A stretch of 64,000 nt of DNA. Source: Oxyruncus cristatus (lineage: Eukaryota > Chordata > Aves > Passeriformes > Cotingidae). This document shows, in pieces, positions 46,496 through 58,123 of this stretch. Made by a program: the position numbers and the translations under genes. The notes beneath the pieces were generated by a model. That model saw nothing but the letters and a program-made list of their open reading frames with translations, was not told the origin of the DNA and did no database searches. Position 1 is the stretch's first letter; each line of letters begins with the position of its first letter. Location of the stretch: NCBI GenBank assembly GCA_013399855.1, contig VXAY01002200.1:71263-135262 (forward strand), written 5' to 3'.

Positions 46496-48739
46496 CCAAA
46501 AAGCGTACAAGAGTGAAGGTGTAAAAGTCTTTGAGTTAGAAATAAATCTTTTAGTAAATAGCCTACAATAAACATGCAAATGCAAACAGGGTGAAATCAT
46601 GTTCTCCAACAGAGAGGCTAGAAAATATACAACACAATATCAAACAGTTTAGTTTTTAAGAAATTAATATGAATAAGATCTTGATTTGAAGGTTCAGCAG
46701 TTCACACTCACTCACTTCCACTTGAAGAGCCTTTATTTAACAGACATTTCCAGTTGAAACTCAGTCAAAACTGATGATATCTGGTGGTCTCTCTTCAGGC
46801 TACTCTTATGAAAAAATCAACTGCACCTCAAAAGCAGAGAACTGACTAAATATTTTCAGGAATTATATTTAAGTGTCTCAATTCTCAGTCACCCAAGCAA
46901 AGTGCTAATGGGGTCTTAACATCTATTGCAAATTATTATCACTTACGCCTTCAAACATAAAAAGAAAACTGAAAATAAATACACATCAAATAGGAAATTA
47001 TTTTTAAAGACAGGAAGGAAGCAGACCATTTTAGAGATTCAATCAACGTCATAGGCAGAATGTTTTTTACTGGATAAGAGACGGAGAAATGAAGAGCAAA
47101 TTATCAGGGCTTCCTTACACAGCAGTTTTTACTTGGCCAGCATCAGGAGCTGCATTCTTAGGATTGGATATGCAGCAAGCTACATTCAGAGCTGTTCCCC
47201 TGCTTCCCCTCAAAAGATGTTGAAACACATGTTGTCATCCATGACCTAAGAGAGCAGTGGTCTGAAAAATAGAGCAATAAATGAGATGTGAGAAAGTAAA
47301 TAATCTCATCCTGACTTTTCTGTATGAGTCAACTGACAACACAAGTCTCAGTAATGCTGAAGGTTGTGGAGCCTCGTAGAAAATCTTAATAGAAAAACCT
47401 TTGTCCCCAGGCAAGCTTATTTGTAGATGTTAGATTCACACACTCCCACAAAGAAGTGAATAATGTCATGAAAGCTCAGATCCTTCTGTTTCTGATGCCA
47501 CAAGATCATGCGAAGAATTGTCTCTGTAAAAGGCAGAAAGAGTCTATGTAAAAATGAGCATGTTGGCAACATTGGTAAAGCTGTGTATGCAATTAAATCA
47601 TACCAGCCATTCAAACACCATTTTTACCATAGCCACAGGAACATGTGGATTTGAGAAAAACCAGCAACAGGACATCATGTGCTCTCATATAGGGGCCCTT
47701 CCTTGTTGTCTTCTTTTCCTGCTGGCTCAAGCAATTAAAACCAACATCAGTCTGACCCTGCTATGCTTGTTTTGAGGGGCCTGAAGTTTCCACCTGAATT
47801 TGCTCTGATTCTTCTGCATTGTACATAGAAAAAGCCCATAATTAAAACTCAACACCTTCTCTTCATCACTCTTTTAAACTTTCATAGTTTTTAGAGCTGG
47901 ATTTTTGTATAAGGCATGTTTTTCTTTCCCCTAATAATCCCCTTAAGCCGCAACCCCAGGAGCCTATTCATTGCCAGCATCATGCAGGACAATGGGAAAA
48001 AGAGGCTTTAGTTTTAACCAAGTGCTGGCCCATGGAACCAAATGGGAAGGGAAGCCAGTTCTGTGACCCCATGCAGACTACTATTGTTGGCTCCAACCCT
48101 TTGCAAGTTGTCCAGACCCTTCTTCAGTACATCACACTAGCTAATAGTATAGGTGAAACCTGATCCAGTTATGTTCACGGTCTCCAATAACTCAGGTATC
48201 AGTTCTGTGTCCTTGTTCTCTGACTGTCCCTGCCTGTTTCATAAATTTCATAACTGTTAGTTATTCTTGAATTTTCTTTCCCAGAATCTCCTTCAGAACA
48301 AAGCCTGGGTGTGCCCGTGGGTCTAGACAGTTCTCAGGAGGGACTCTGCCTGAATGGCACTGAACAAGTGTAGTTTTTTCTTCCCCATGCTGCCCTCCAA
48401 ATTGTCCCAGAAAACTTTGCTTATTCATTCCTGCTCTTACACAGCACTCCAGGGCATACAATGCATACAATGCCATAAAAAGAGCACTCTAGTGGACTCC
48501 AGAAGCCAGTTAAAATGTTCCTCAGAATTTGAATGGAAAAACATCTCAAAATATTGTAAGTGAGAATATTAAAGAAAATCTCAACTGGTCTTAACAACTT
48601 AGTTCAGCATTTTCTGTCTTGCAGGGACATGAGAAGATGCAATACCAGGAACACACCTTGGACCCTGTGGCCCACTCACCTCATGCTTCCTCAGTGTCTG
48701 TAGCACATTCTTGCTGTCTTGTATCTGTTAATTGGCCTT
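46496..48739. other. Single-copy noncoding DNA, nothing recognised
   Basis: No repeat end, domain or splice-paired frame recognised. Composition returns to AT-rich immediately after the LTR. Confidence 0.5.
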
Positions 48740-49050
48740 GCTGTCCATGAATTTGCCTAACCTCTTTCAAAAATTGACAGTGTTGTCTGTCTTCAGAAGG
48801 TCACTACACTATGTAAAGAAGTACTTTCTTTAATCTGTTTTAAATCAATCCTACTTATTTTAATGAATGACACCACAGTCCTAGTATGGTGGAGGGGGGT
48901 AAAAAAAGATTCTACAATTACCTGACCCAGCCTTTCATGATTCCCTCACCACAGCTTTCTTCCCTCAAACTAAAGCATGCCAACACTTTCAGTCTCACTT
49001 TGTAAGTCAGCTGCTCCATCCACCGATTATTTCAGTTGCCACCATAACTT
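48740..49050 (-). mobile_element. Ancient CR1/L3-like LINE relic
   Basis: The plus strand reads like the complement of an old CR1-clade element. Collinear blocks are CTGTCCATGAATTTGCCTAA, GTAAAGAAGTACTTTCTTTA, CTGTTTTAAATC, TTTTAATGAATGAC, CCTAGTATGG, CTTTCATGATTCC, CAGCTGCTCCATCC and ATTATTTCAGTTGCC. These occur in the order expected for the ORF2 C-terminal region of amniote-wide CR1/L3 relics. Divergence far exceeds that of the other CR1 copies here, so insertion was probably long before birds diversified. No coding capacity remains. Confidence 0.55.
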
Positions 49051-50672
49051 ATCCATAATACTTATCCTGCTGATTGGGGCTCAGTGTTGCAGCAGTATTG
49101 AATTTAACTACTAATTCTACAGCTTTCCATTGGCTCATTAAAGGCTCATGTTTTGGCATTAATGCAACCTATACAGTGAATCATGGCACCTGAGCAGGTG
49201 TGGTTCATGTCAGAGAACATGATGAGATAATCCTCATAGATAGCATGAATAGGCAGAAATACTAAACAAGTGCCCAGGCTGAATTGTATTTGAATACCTC
49301 TGAATTCCTTGAAAGATAATCAGAAGCAGCTCATCAAACTCTGATGTCATATCACTTTCACTGTTGTGAAAGTGTTGACTTTGCTGGCTTGATCTTCAAA
49401 TGTATGCCAGTGTAAACAAGAGAGGATTCTGGCCCAGGGCTTTTTGCTCCCTGTGGCTTGGCAAAATTAGTAGAGAGCTGCTGGAAATGGAGGCCTGAGG
49501 AACACTATACCCAGACTGTATCCTTGCCTTTGTCAGGCTCTGCAAGGTAAAGAAAATCTCTGAGATTTATGGGAGATATTATAAAAGCAATAGACCTCAA
49601 AAACCTCACAACGTTTTCCCTATAGTTTTCTCCTACATCAGATATCAACAGAAAGGATCAGACAGAAACACTACCGTGGCGGAGAATTGCAAGAAATCTT
49701 GCTGGAAAGCCCCAAATGAACTAATAAAATACAAGTGATAGGACCATGCCAACACTCCGTATAGGTAAAATCATCTGACCCTAGGGGCTGAGACATCTTT
49801 GAAAGCATAGGCTTTGCTGGGGTGACAGAGGCACACCCAGAGAGTGTGACAGCTGTGATGGGCCTAAGCAAAGGAGATGGATTCAGCAGGGGGCTAGGTA
49901 CAGCTTTGAGAGAAACACAGCCAGATTTTAGGCTGGAAGCCTTTGGGTGTGATTGGACCTAATCATCCTCTAAATCTGATTTCAACCCTGCTTCCAGATA
50001 TTGTTGTGTTCTTTATTCTGGAGTAATAATTAGAAAAATACATATACACATAAGTATGTTTTAAAATTACACGTAAGCATTTTTAAAACCGTCAAAGAAG
50101 GAAAAAAGAAAACCTTACTCTTTCTTCAACTCCTAGAGAGAAGATCCAGGACTTTTGTTTCAAGGGCTACTCCACTACCATGGAGTTGAGCATTCAGAGA
50201 AGTCTTTCTGACTTTGTAACTTTTTGTCTTGACACATCATAGCAACCCTTATCATAGTCATCACCAGAAGAAGAAGCTATGTCATTATCTGTAACCACAG
50301 CAGCAGCTGAAAGAGGAGGCAATTGAATTTTCTGGATCAAATGTATCCATCATAGTTAGTTCTAAGTACTAAAATGTTGCTATAAAGAAAAACTTGGGAA
50401 AGGAGGACAGATTTAAACTTTTTATAGCTGTTGTGTCTTTGCCTTCCAAACCCACGATAATGCAGACAGAAACAATGTGTAAGTCTGAGCTAACTTTTTA
50501 CTACCTCAGTCATCTGAGCAGTAAGTAAAAATAAGCTTGCTAGCTATTTCACATCAAAAAAAACATCAGGAGCACCTAGTTCTGAAAGTTTTTGTGGATT
50601 TCATTTCAGAATCATATTTTACATGATTTTTCCTATCTTTCTGCTATTTAACTGACTCTAAAACTTAGTTTT
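49051..50672. other. Single-copy noncoding DNA, nothing recognised
   Basis: No gene, RNA or transposon signal recognised. Confidence 0.5.
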
Positions 50673-50816
50673 ACCAAAGACTAAAAAAAAAAAAAAAATG
50701 GTTTCGTTATTGCAATGAAGCTCTCTTAGTGAGTGGCTGGAAGNACCAAAAACAAAAAAAAAAAAAAAAAATGGTTTCGTTATTGCAATGAAGCTCTCTT
50801 AGTGACTGGCTGGAAG
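50673..50816 (+). repeat. 71/72-bp duplication around a single N, in a poly-A context
   Basis: Positions 50673-50743 and 50745-50816 both run ACCAAA, poly-A, TGGTTTCGTTATTGCAATGA, then a shared stretch ending CTGGCTGGAAG (one GAGTGG versus GACTGG change). They are separated by the N at 50744. The pattern matches the other two single-N joins and is best read as two overlapping contig ends kept side by side. Confidence 0.88.
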
Positions 50817-53800
50817 AATAGATTAATTCAACTGAAACATTGCTAAAAATATCAAATAGTAATGATCAGCTGGTCACTAGCTAATTTTTAAAATTTATTT
50901 TTCTTTTCCAGGCAGTGTTTTAAGCAGCCACGCAAACTAAAATGTATATACACCTTCTCTCAGAAGACCTAAAATATTCAATCATTTTAAAAATTAATTT
51001 GTCCAGCATTCTCACCAGCAGTCTATCATCTTCCTCAAGGAATGATTTATACAAGGCTTCTCCAAACAGGCCAAAAGGATATGGTCAAATCACTTCAGAA
51101 AAATGTTGTAGATAAGGGAGGTAACGGAAGATTATCCATTCCAATTAACCATTAACTAAGATCATAATTTATTAGTCACATATGTGTTTATTAATCACTC
51201 CTGTATTGCACTGAAAGGCCTTCCTACAGACACAGAAGGTATATTCCTTTTCAGTCACACTACACTTGCACTAGCAGATCTACCTCAGTAATCTTTTTTC
51301 TCACACCTTTATATAAGCAATTTCTTCCCAGAGATATAAACGTGCAGTTTTTGTTGAAAGCGGTTCTTGTATTTTATCATCATGATTTCACAGAGGCTTT
51401 TTGAGTGGCCATGTGATGCTTGTTGTAAGAGCCACTGCACAAGCACAATCCATCAGTCCATCCAGATATTCTGTTTCTGTGAGATGAGGAGGAAAGTCTG
51501 AACTGGGAAAGTTTTAGTAATGATACCCACAGAGTGGGTGCTTAATAATAGCACCTATAGACATGTTCTGATTTGTCCTCCAGATCTTTGCTCCAGATCT
51601 GACCTGCTGTGGATGATGTACTCAAATCAGGGGCACAGTTTTGTCCCTGCTTTAAATATTATTAAATATATATGCAGCTAGATCAGTTAAGAGTATTCAC
51701 AGTACAAAGTCAACAATTTTGGAAACTTCTGTGACGTTGTCATATTGTATGTCCAGCACCCACTTCATACTGGAACAGAACCATTTTTTCCCAAAATGTC
51801 ATTTTGTAGTTCTTGAAAGGAGGAGATTTTGACTTTCACCAGCCTCGTTTGCATTTAAAGCCTGTGTGGTCATGTTTAAAATTGAAAACATATGACACAG
51901 CGGTTCCATGGCTGAGAATACTTCATCTTCTGTCTACATTATGTCTCATTCCTCAAAGTTCAAATATAAATTCACAGCTAGTCTGCCAAACTTTCCGCTA
52001 TACTAGAGTCAGTGTTTTATCAACACAGCTCTTCCTGTTTCAACTAGTAAAATATTGTTATTTACTTACAAAAGGTCAAACCCCAGTGCTGAGGTTAAAG
52101 TTATCTCATAGGAATTCACAAATGAGTAGGACTTCATGTAACTAAAAACTGAATTCAGTCTCAAAAAACAGATACTCATCTCAGTCTGATTAAAGTGCTG
52201 ACAATCTCCCAAAGTAACTGGCTTAAACCCATGAAGGCAAAAGAATACAGAAAATGGAGGGAGGAGGTAGCACTAACCAGTAGATGGCTGTCATAGTGTA
52301 CTTCTCTGGTCCTCTTCAAATCATGGTAGATTACACTAAAAACCCAGCTGTCCTTTTAAACAAAAGGCTCATCACACTGAGCAGGCTGTTCTTTGGCTTC
52401 CTGTTGCCTCTGCTATTGCTGCACTTTGGAAAAGGAGCTGTCCAGCATGATCTTGGAATGGCTATAAAAATAATTTTTAAAAAAAGATCAAAAGCAACCA
52501 GGGAAAGCTTTTACAGGTGAGGTATCTGTATCTGTATCATGAACATACTTGCTAAAGATGAGCTGAAGCTATCTGCCTCCCACTCAGAAAACTCATATGA
52601 GTAATTTTTTTTCACATTCACGACAGATATACAGGAACATTTTAAGACATATCCAGTATTGATTGTTATTTGAATGATGATGAAAGGAACTGCAAGGTTA
52701 GTGACTCACTGTGGTACACCAGTGGACTTAGAACAGTTATGTTACCCATAGGGTTCTAATTGGTTGTTCATTGTCTTAAAAAAAGAAATGGAAGATCAAG
52801 AGCCCCAGTATATGTGCATATTAAGGAATTGATTGACATTCCATCAAATTCAGGAGGGAGAGGACACGTCTCACTACAGTGTGGACTTCTATATCTAAAC
52901 TTCTGTCCATGAGCTCTCTTCATAGTCAATAGAGGGAAGGTCAATAAACTCAGAAAACTTTAAGGTGTAATTCTTTTCATCCTAGAGCAGGCAGAACCTT
53001 TTGGTCAGATCAACCACACTTTCAACTCTTCTGACTCTATTGAAGTTGACTACCTCAGGATAACTATCTCACACACAAACTTACAGATATCAAAAGCTAA
53101 ATAAGGTAATTTCCACCAGGGGATTTCAAGTCATCTACAATGTACACTGCCAGAAACTTTGTTTGGGAAAGAGATGGCAAAAAGAGATGGCAAAAAGAGA
53201 TGACGGAATGAGTCAAAGCAAAAGAAATATTGAGGTAAGAAGCAAATATCTTAATGATAATCTGCTGTTGAATCTATTGTATTATTTGGATTGTCTCCTA
53301 TTTTATTATCCCTTCTTTGAAAAGGCTAAGACTGCATTCTAAGAGGAAAATCTCATGTCAGAAGAACATTTCTAAGACATGGGATGAAAGGCACAGTGAT
53401 CCAAGTCATAGAAAGAGACCAGTCTGCAAGACCTTAAAGGCTTCCAGAGCATGAAACTATAAATAACTGAAAATAAGCATTAGTATAACCTCCTGTTGCC
53501 GATAGATTTTGTTATTATTTATTTTATTTTTATTTTTTTTTTAGCATTGGAACTAGAGTAATTCCCTTCTCTTCATTTGATTAATCACAAAGGACAATAT
53601 TTTCATGCCTGGAACTAGGCCATATTTTTACTGTATGTTTTTATGATATTTACATAATATTGGAATTAGAGAAGATTGTCATTAGAGCTCCATTCCAGCA
53701 TTCCAGCAGACAGATAACAAATTATCTGAGTTGATTAAGTTCACCTTGACAAAGGGGTCAATGTCTGAGGCTTCATCTGAGAAATTCATATCCACAGACT

Positions 53801-56800
53801 TCAAGGGGAATATTTGTTAGCAATTAACTTCAACTAGCTTCTGCAATAGGAGTTTAAGGGCTTTACTTTAGTTTTGTTTTTCAGACCAGACATCTAAATT
53901 TCACTGTCTTCTGAAAGGGGCAAGCGTGCAGAAGGCACAATGTTACTGCAGTGCTTTCCTTGGAATATGCATTGTGGGTTGTGACTGTTAAAACAACAGC
54001 TGTATGAATTCCTTGAACCACTCGTAAAGTTAGTCTGAAATAACACTCACCCACTACTACTGGCAAAAAGATAAATAAGCAGTCATGAAATTAAAAACAT
54101 ATATCCATCCATAACCTGAAACAAGTTGGATAATTCCCCTGAAATTTGTTCCATTTATTTAACCAAATAATAACAGAATTTACTAGTAGTTTACCAGACC
54201 TTAATATGTCAAAAAATGAGTTAGGTGTTCCACTTTCAGTGAAGTGGCAGAAAGAAAATTCACATGCAGAAGCATTCATGCACATATACACTCACTCTTA
54301 CACACCTTTTTTTTCCCCACAGAAGAAATTTTGTTTAGACTAAGAATGAGCATCTGAGCCACCCTACAAAAGCATTGTTAATGATTTCCAAGTTCCTGTG
54401 AAGGATCATAATATTTTCTGGTTGCCTGCACTAGAGGAAAGATCTCTCCTTGAGAGTAAAAGGAAACCAGGAAACAGTTTTGGGAATGGATTAGTCTTAA
54501 ATTCCGTGCTGCTAAAAAAATGCATTTCTTATAAAATTGCATAAGCCTGTATGTGTTCTGAGGGCAAGAAACCTGACTTCCTTTCTGTGCTGATTTCTCA
54601 GCCCACAAGCAGTTTCCTTAGCAAAACCAGTATATCACAGAACTCTGCTGTAAGTGTCTCTCAGAACAGACCGTGGGAGAGCTTTACATTTGGAGCCATC
54701 ACGTTACTGAACGTGGGCAGCTGGTGGCTCTTGCCTTCTGCATTCTGCACCTTCTCAGACTGGATTGTTAACAGTTTAGTTTATATGCGGAAATCTGCCA
54801 AACATTTGCAATAAGCAGAAAAAGCAAACATATTTTTATCTTTTTTTTTTTTTTATTTAAACTGGCATCTGCAGCCTGGTTGGATCTAAGGTATTCTTAT
54901 ACCTGCCTTCACTGCTGGCCTTGCAGAAATTGATTCAAGAAGAAGATTGATTCAAGATTCACTGCAGAAATTGATTCAAGAAGCTCAAGTGAAAAGACCA
55001 AAATTGGAGGCACATTGAATCAGACAGGATTAAAAGGGCCTAAGACCCATTAGACTTCCACTATTGCCTAATACTTTGACCCACATAGTGTGCCTAGAGG
55101 AGTGTTTCAAAGTTTTGTAAAAACCTGGCTTCTGTATCAATCCTGGATTGTTTCCAGCAACAAATATTTGCAGCTCACCATGATCTTTCCTCACGGCAGT
55201 ATTCAGCTGAATGACTGTCTGCTCTCAACTCCACTGACGTTAAATCCAAAGCAAAGTCACTAAACTCAGATGGGGAAATTCATTTCTCTTCCTTCAACTC
55301 CATTGACTTCAGGGGACTTTTATCAGTAAGTCAGAACATAGACCAGGCACTCCTCACTCTTTTCAGGTTACATTAGCACCACTGAATCCAAATTTGACCC
55401 ATGTCAAGTGATCCCTTGAAAAGCATCCTAGCCAGAAAAATTAGTTACCAGGTTGTTGGTATTGCTTCAAATAATTGTCTTTTCTTGATAAATCTTTTCT
55501 TCATACTAGTGACATATGTTTCCTTCTAACGTGTGGACTGCTGAAGGTAATAAATCAGATGTCAAAATAAAGAACAATTTTGGGTAAAATATAAAAAAAA
55601 TTGAAAAATATATAATTCTGAGAACAAAAACTAAAAGAAGATGGTTTAACATAGTTGACATCTGAATGAGTCCATAAGCAAATGCCTTGTTCAGTCATGG
55701 TCCCTGCATGGAAATGATTTCAGTATGTATAGAAAACACGCAAAGGGATGTTGGGCAAGGGAACCTGCAGGCAGCATATCTGCAGGGAAAAGCAGTATTG
55801 AATTATTTCTCTAATTTCACTGCCAAATCTCCCACAGACTTTAGGGCAACCAAGTCTTCTGTCACATCTTTGATGATCACAGATCGTTCCAAAATTATTT
55901 GTTCATTATGTCATCCAGCATGGCAACGACAATACCTAAAAGTTTCCAATGTTCTTTAAGGTTAGATAAGCAAATAATAAGTTGCTGGGGTTTGGAAAGG
56001 CAGCAGCTAGTTTTACCTCTTTCAGGTGTCTTTTTCTGTTACACAGAGGAAATACCGCAGATCTGTTTCTGTATTAAAAGTGAGCGAATATGTACAGCAC
56101 ACAAGAAGGAAATCCACAGTATTATTCCCTTTGCTTTGCTCTGAGTAAGACTTGGGAAGCCATCCACTCTGCTGTAAAGAGTTTTTGTGAAACCACACAG
56201 CTTATCATATCAGAGGGAAAAACCATCTTTGTGTGATGGGTTTTGCTACTGCAGTTCATCTGCCTTCATGTTTGATCTGCTACTCTGTTTAATTTTCCTG
56301 TCATGGTCTTGCCAGAAATGTACTCACACTGATCAGAAATTGGTTTCTCCTGGCCTTTTAGAAACATGTGACTCATTTCCTTTCCACGTTGACATCTCTT
56401 GTCAGAAGCGCAAGCAGAAATAAAGGAGTTATCTTGGATCATCAGTGATTTGCATATCTCTGTTAATCATTTAACCCTGAAAATCTATGCCAAAATTTTC
56501 AAAATATTAATCAGCTTTGGTGGGATTTGTTGCCCTTTCAACATCTTTGAAAATCCGACCAATTTGGGGAACCGAACCACTGACAGAGAGCCCAAGTTTG
56601 GGCTCCAGTTATTCAAGTTCTGACCTTCATTAATTTTATCAGAAAAAACAAATCAGGAAAGAACAATAAGAGTGCATTTTGCCCAAGAACCATCTACAGC
56701 AGTATCAGTTCTGTAGTGAGAGACATTGTCAACAGACCACTAAGCTGACCTAGTATAATTTCAGCTTAGCTGTTTGGCATTTAATAGCTTTGATGATCAT

Positions 56801-57062
56801 TTGCTGAAAGCTTGCCACATTGTCTGTGTTCCACACTGTCCTGTACACATAGTGCACAAGTGTTTCTCAGGTTCACCTTCCAAGAGGAAAAAAAAAAAAA
56901 AAGAAACTACAACTTTTCTGTGAGAGGCTAAGTGCAATAAATGTGATCTGTGATACTCTGGTCCGAAGCAATGGCTACTGGCCTACATCCCTGCCATGGA
57001 CAAGGAGACACAAGGAGGCTCTGGACAAGTTCTTTGTATTAGAGAAAAGAGAGAAACTTGCT
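50817..57062. other. Single-copy noncoding DNA with small tandem duplications
   Basis: Over 6 kb without a recognised gene. Small features: a 13-bp unit GAGATGGCAAAAA repeated about 2.5 times at 53171-53202, a 41-bp-period duplication of GCAGAAATTGATTCAAGAAG at 54923 and 54964, T-tracts at about 53530 and 54841, and an A-tract at about 56885. ORFs at 51813-52145, 52284-52520 and 54551-54814 have no domain or splice-paired support. Confidence 0.5.
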
Positions 57063-58123
57063 GCTTAGTGGATGAGGGAATGGCTGTGGATGTAGTCTAC
57101 CTGCACTTCAGCAAGGCCTTTAATGCTGTCTCCCATGGCATTCTCCTAGAAAAGCTGTCAGCTCACAGTTCGGACAGGTTCACTCTTTGCTGCGTTGAAA
57201 ACTGGATGGATGGCTGGGCCCAAGAGCAATGCTGACTGCTGCCACATCATGGTCACTAATGGTGTTCCCCAGGGCTCAGTACTGGGCCCAGCCCTGCTCA
57301 GTATCTCTGTTGATGATCTGGACAAGGAGATCAAGTGTACTCTCAGTAAGTTTGCTGATGACATTAGGTTGGTTTGGAGTTTGGAGTGTTGATTTGCTGG
57401 ACAGTAGGAAGGCCCTCTAGAGGGATCTGGACAGGCTGGATCAGTGGGCTGAGACCAACACTATGAGGTTTTACAAGGCCAAGTGCCAGGTCCCACACTT
57501 TAGTCACAACAACCCATGCAGCGCTATAGGCTTGGCGAAGAGTGGCTGGAAAGTTACCCAGTGAAAAAGGACCTGGGAGTGCTGATCAACAGTGGCTGAA
57601 CATGAGCCAGTGTGTGTGCCCGGGTGGCCAAGAAGGCAAGTGGCATCCTGGCCTGTATCAGCAATAGTGTGGCCAGCAGGACCAGGGCAGTGATTGGCCC
57701 TCTGTATTCGGCACTGATGGGGTTGCACCTTGAATTCTGTGTCCAGTTCTGGCCCCCTCACTACAAGAAAGACGTTGAGGTGCTGGAGAGTGTCCAGAGA
57801 AGGGCAACAGAGCTGAAAGGAAGTTGTAGCCAGGTGGGGGTTTGCCTCTTCTCCCAGGCAACTAGCAAGAGGATGAGAAGACATAGATTCAATCTGCACC
57901 AGGGGAGGTTCACGTTGGTCATCAGGAGGAATTTCTTCATTGTTAGGAAATGGAATGGACTGCCCAGGGAGGTGGTGGAGTCACCACCCTAGAGATGTTG
58001 AATAAACAACTGGACATGGCACTTAATTTACTGGTCTAGTTGACAAGTTGGTGATTGTTCAAAGGTTGGACTTGATGATCTCAGAGGTCTTTTCCAACCT
58101 AAATGATTCTACGATTCTATGAT
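57063..58123 (+). mobile_element. CR1 LINE, 5'-truncated, reverse transcriptase to 3' end
   Basis: The copy begins within ORF2 at VDEGMAVDVVYLHFSKAFN (from about 57069). The first catalytic Asp position of the polymerase (YLDFSKAF) is His here, CAC at 57114-57116. GVPQGSVLGPALLSI and the intact FADD block (57351-57362) follow in a shifted frame. It continues with [20 protein letters not shown] (57612 on), [18 protein letters not shown], and ends with [10 protein letters not shown], the 3' UTR GATCTCAGAGGTCTTTTCCA and an ACGATTCTATGATG tail. Compared with the 34.4-kb copy, about 110 bp is missing at about 57815. It shares the 3' UTR class of the 34.8-kb element. Confidence 0.95.
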
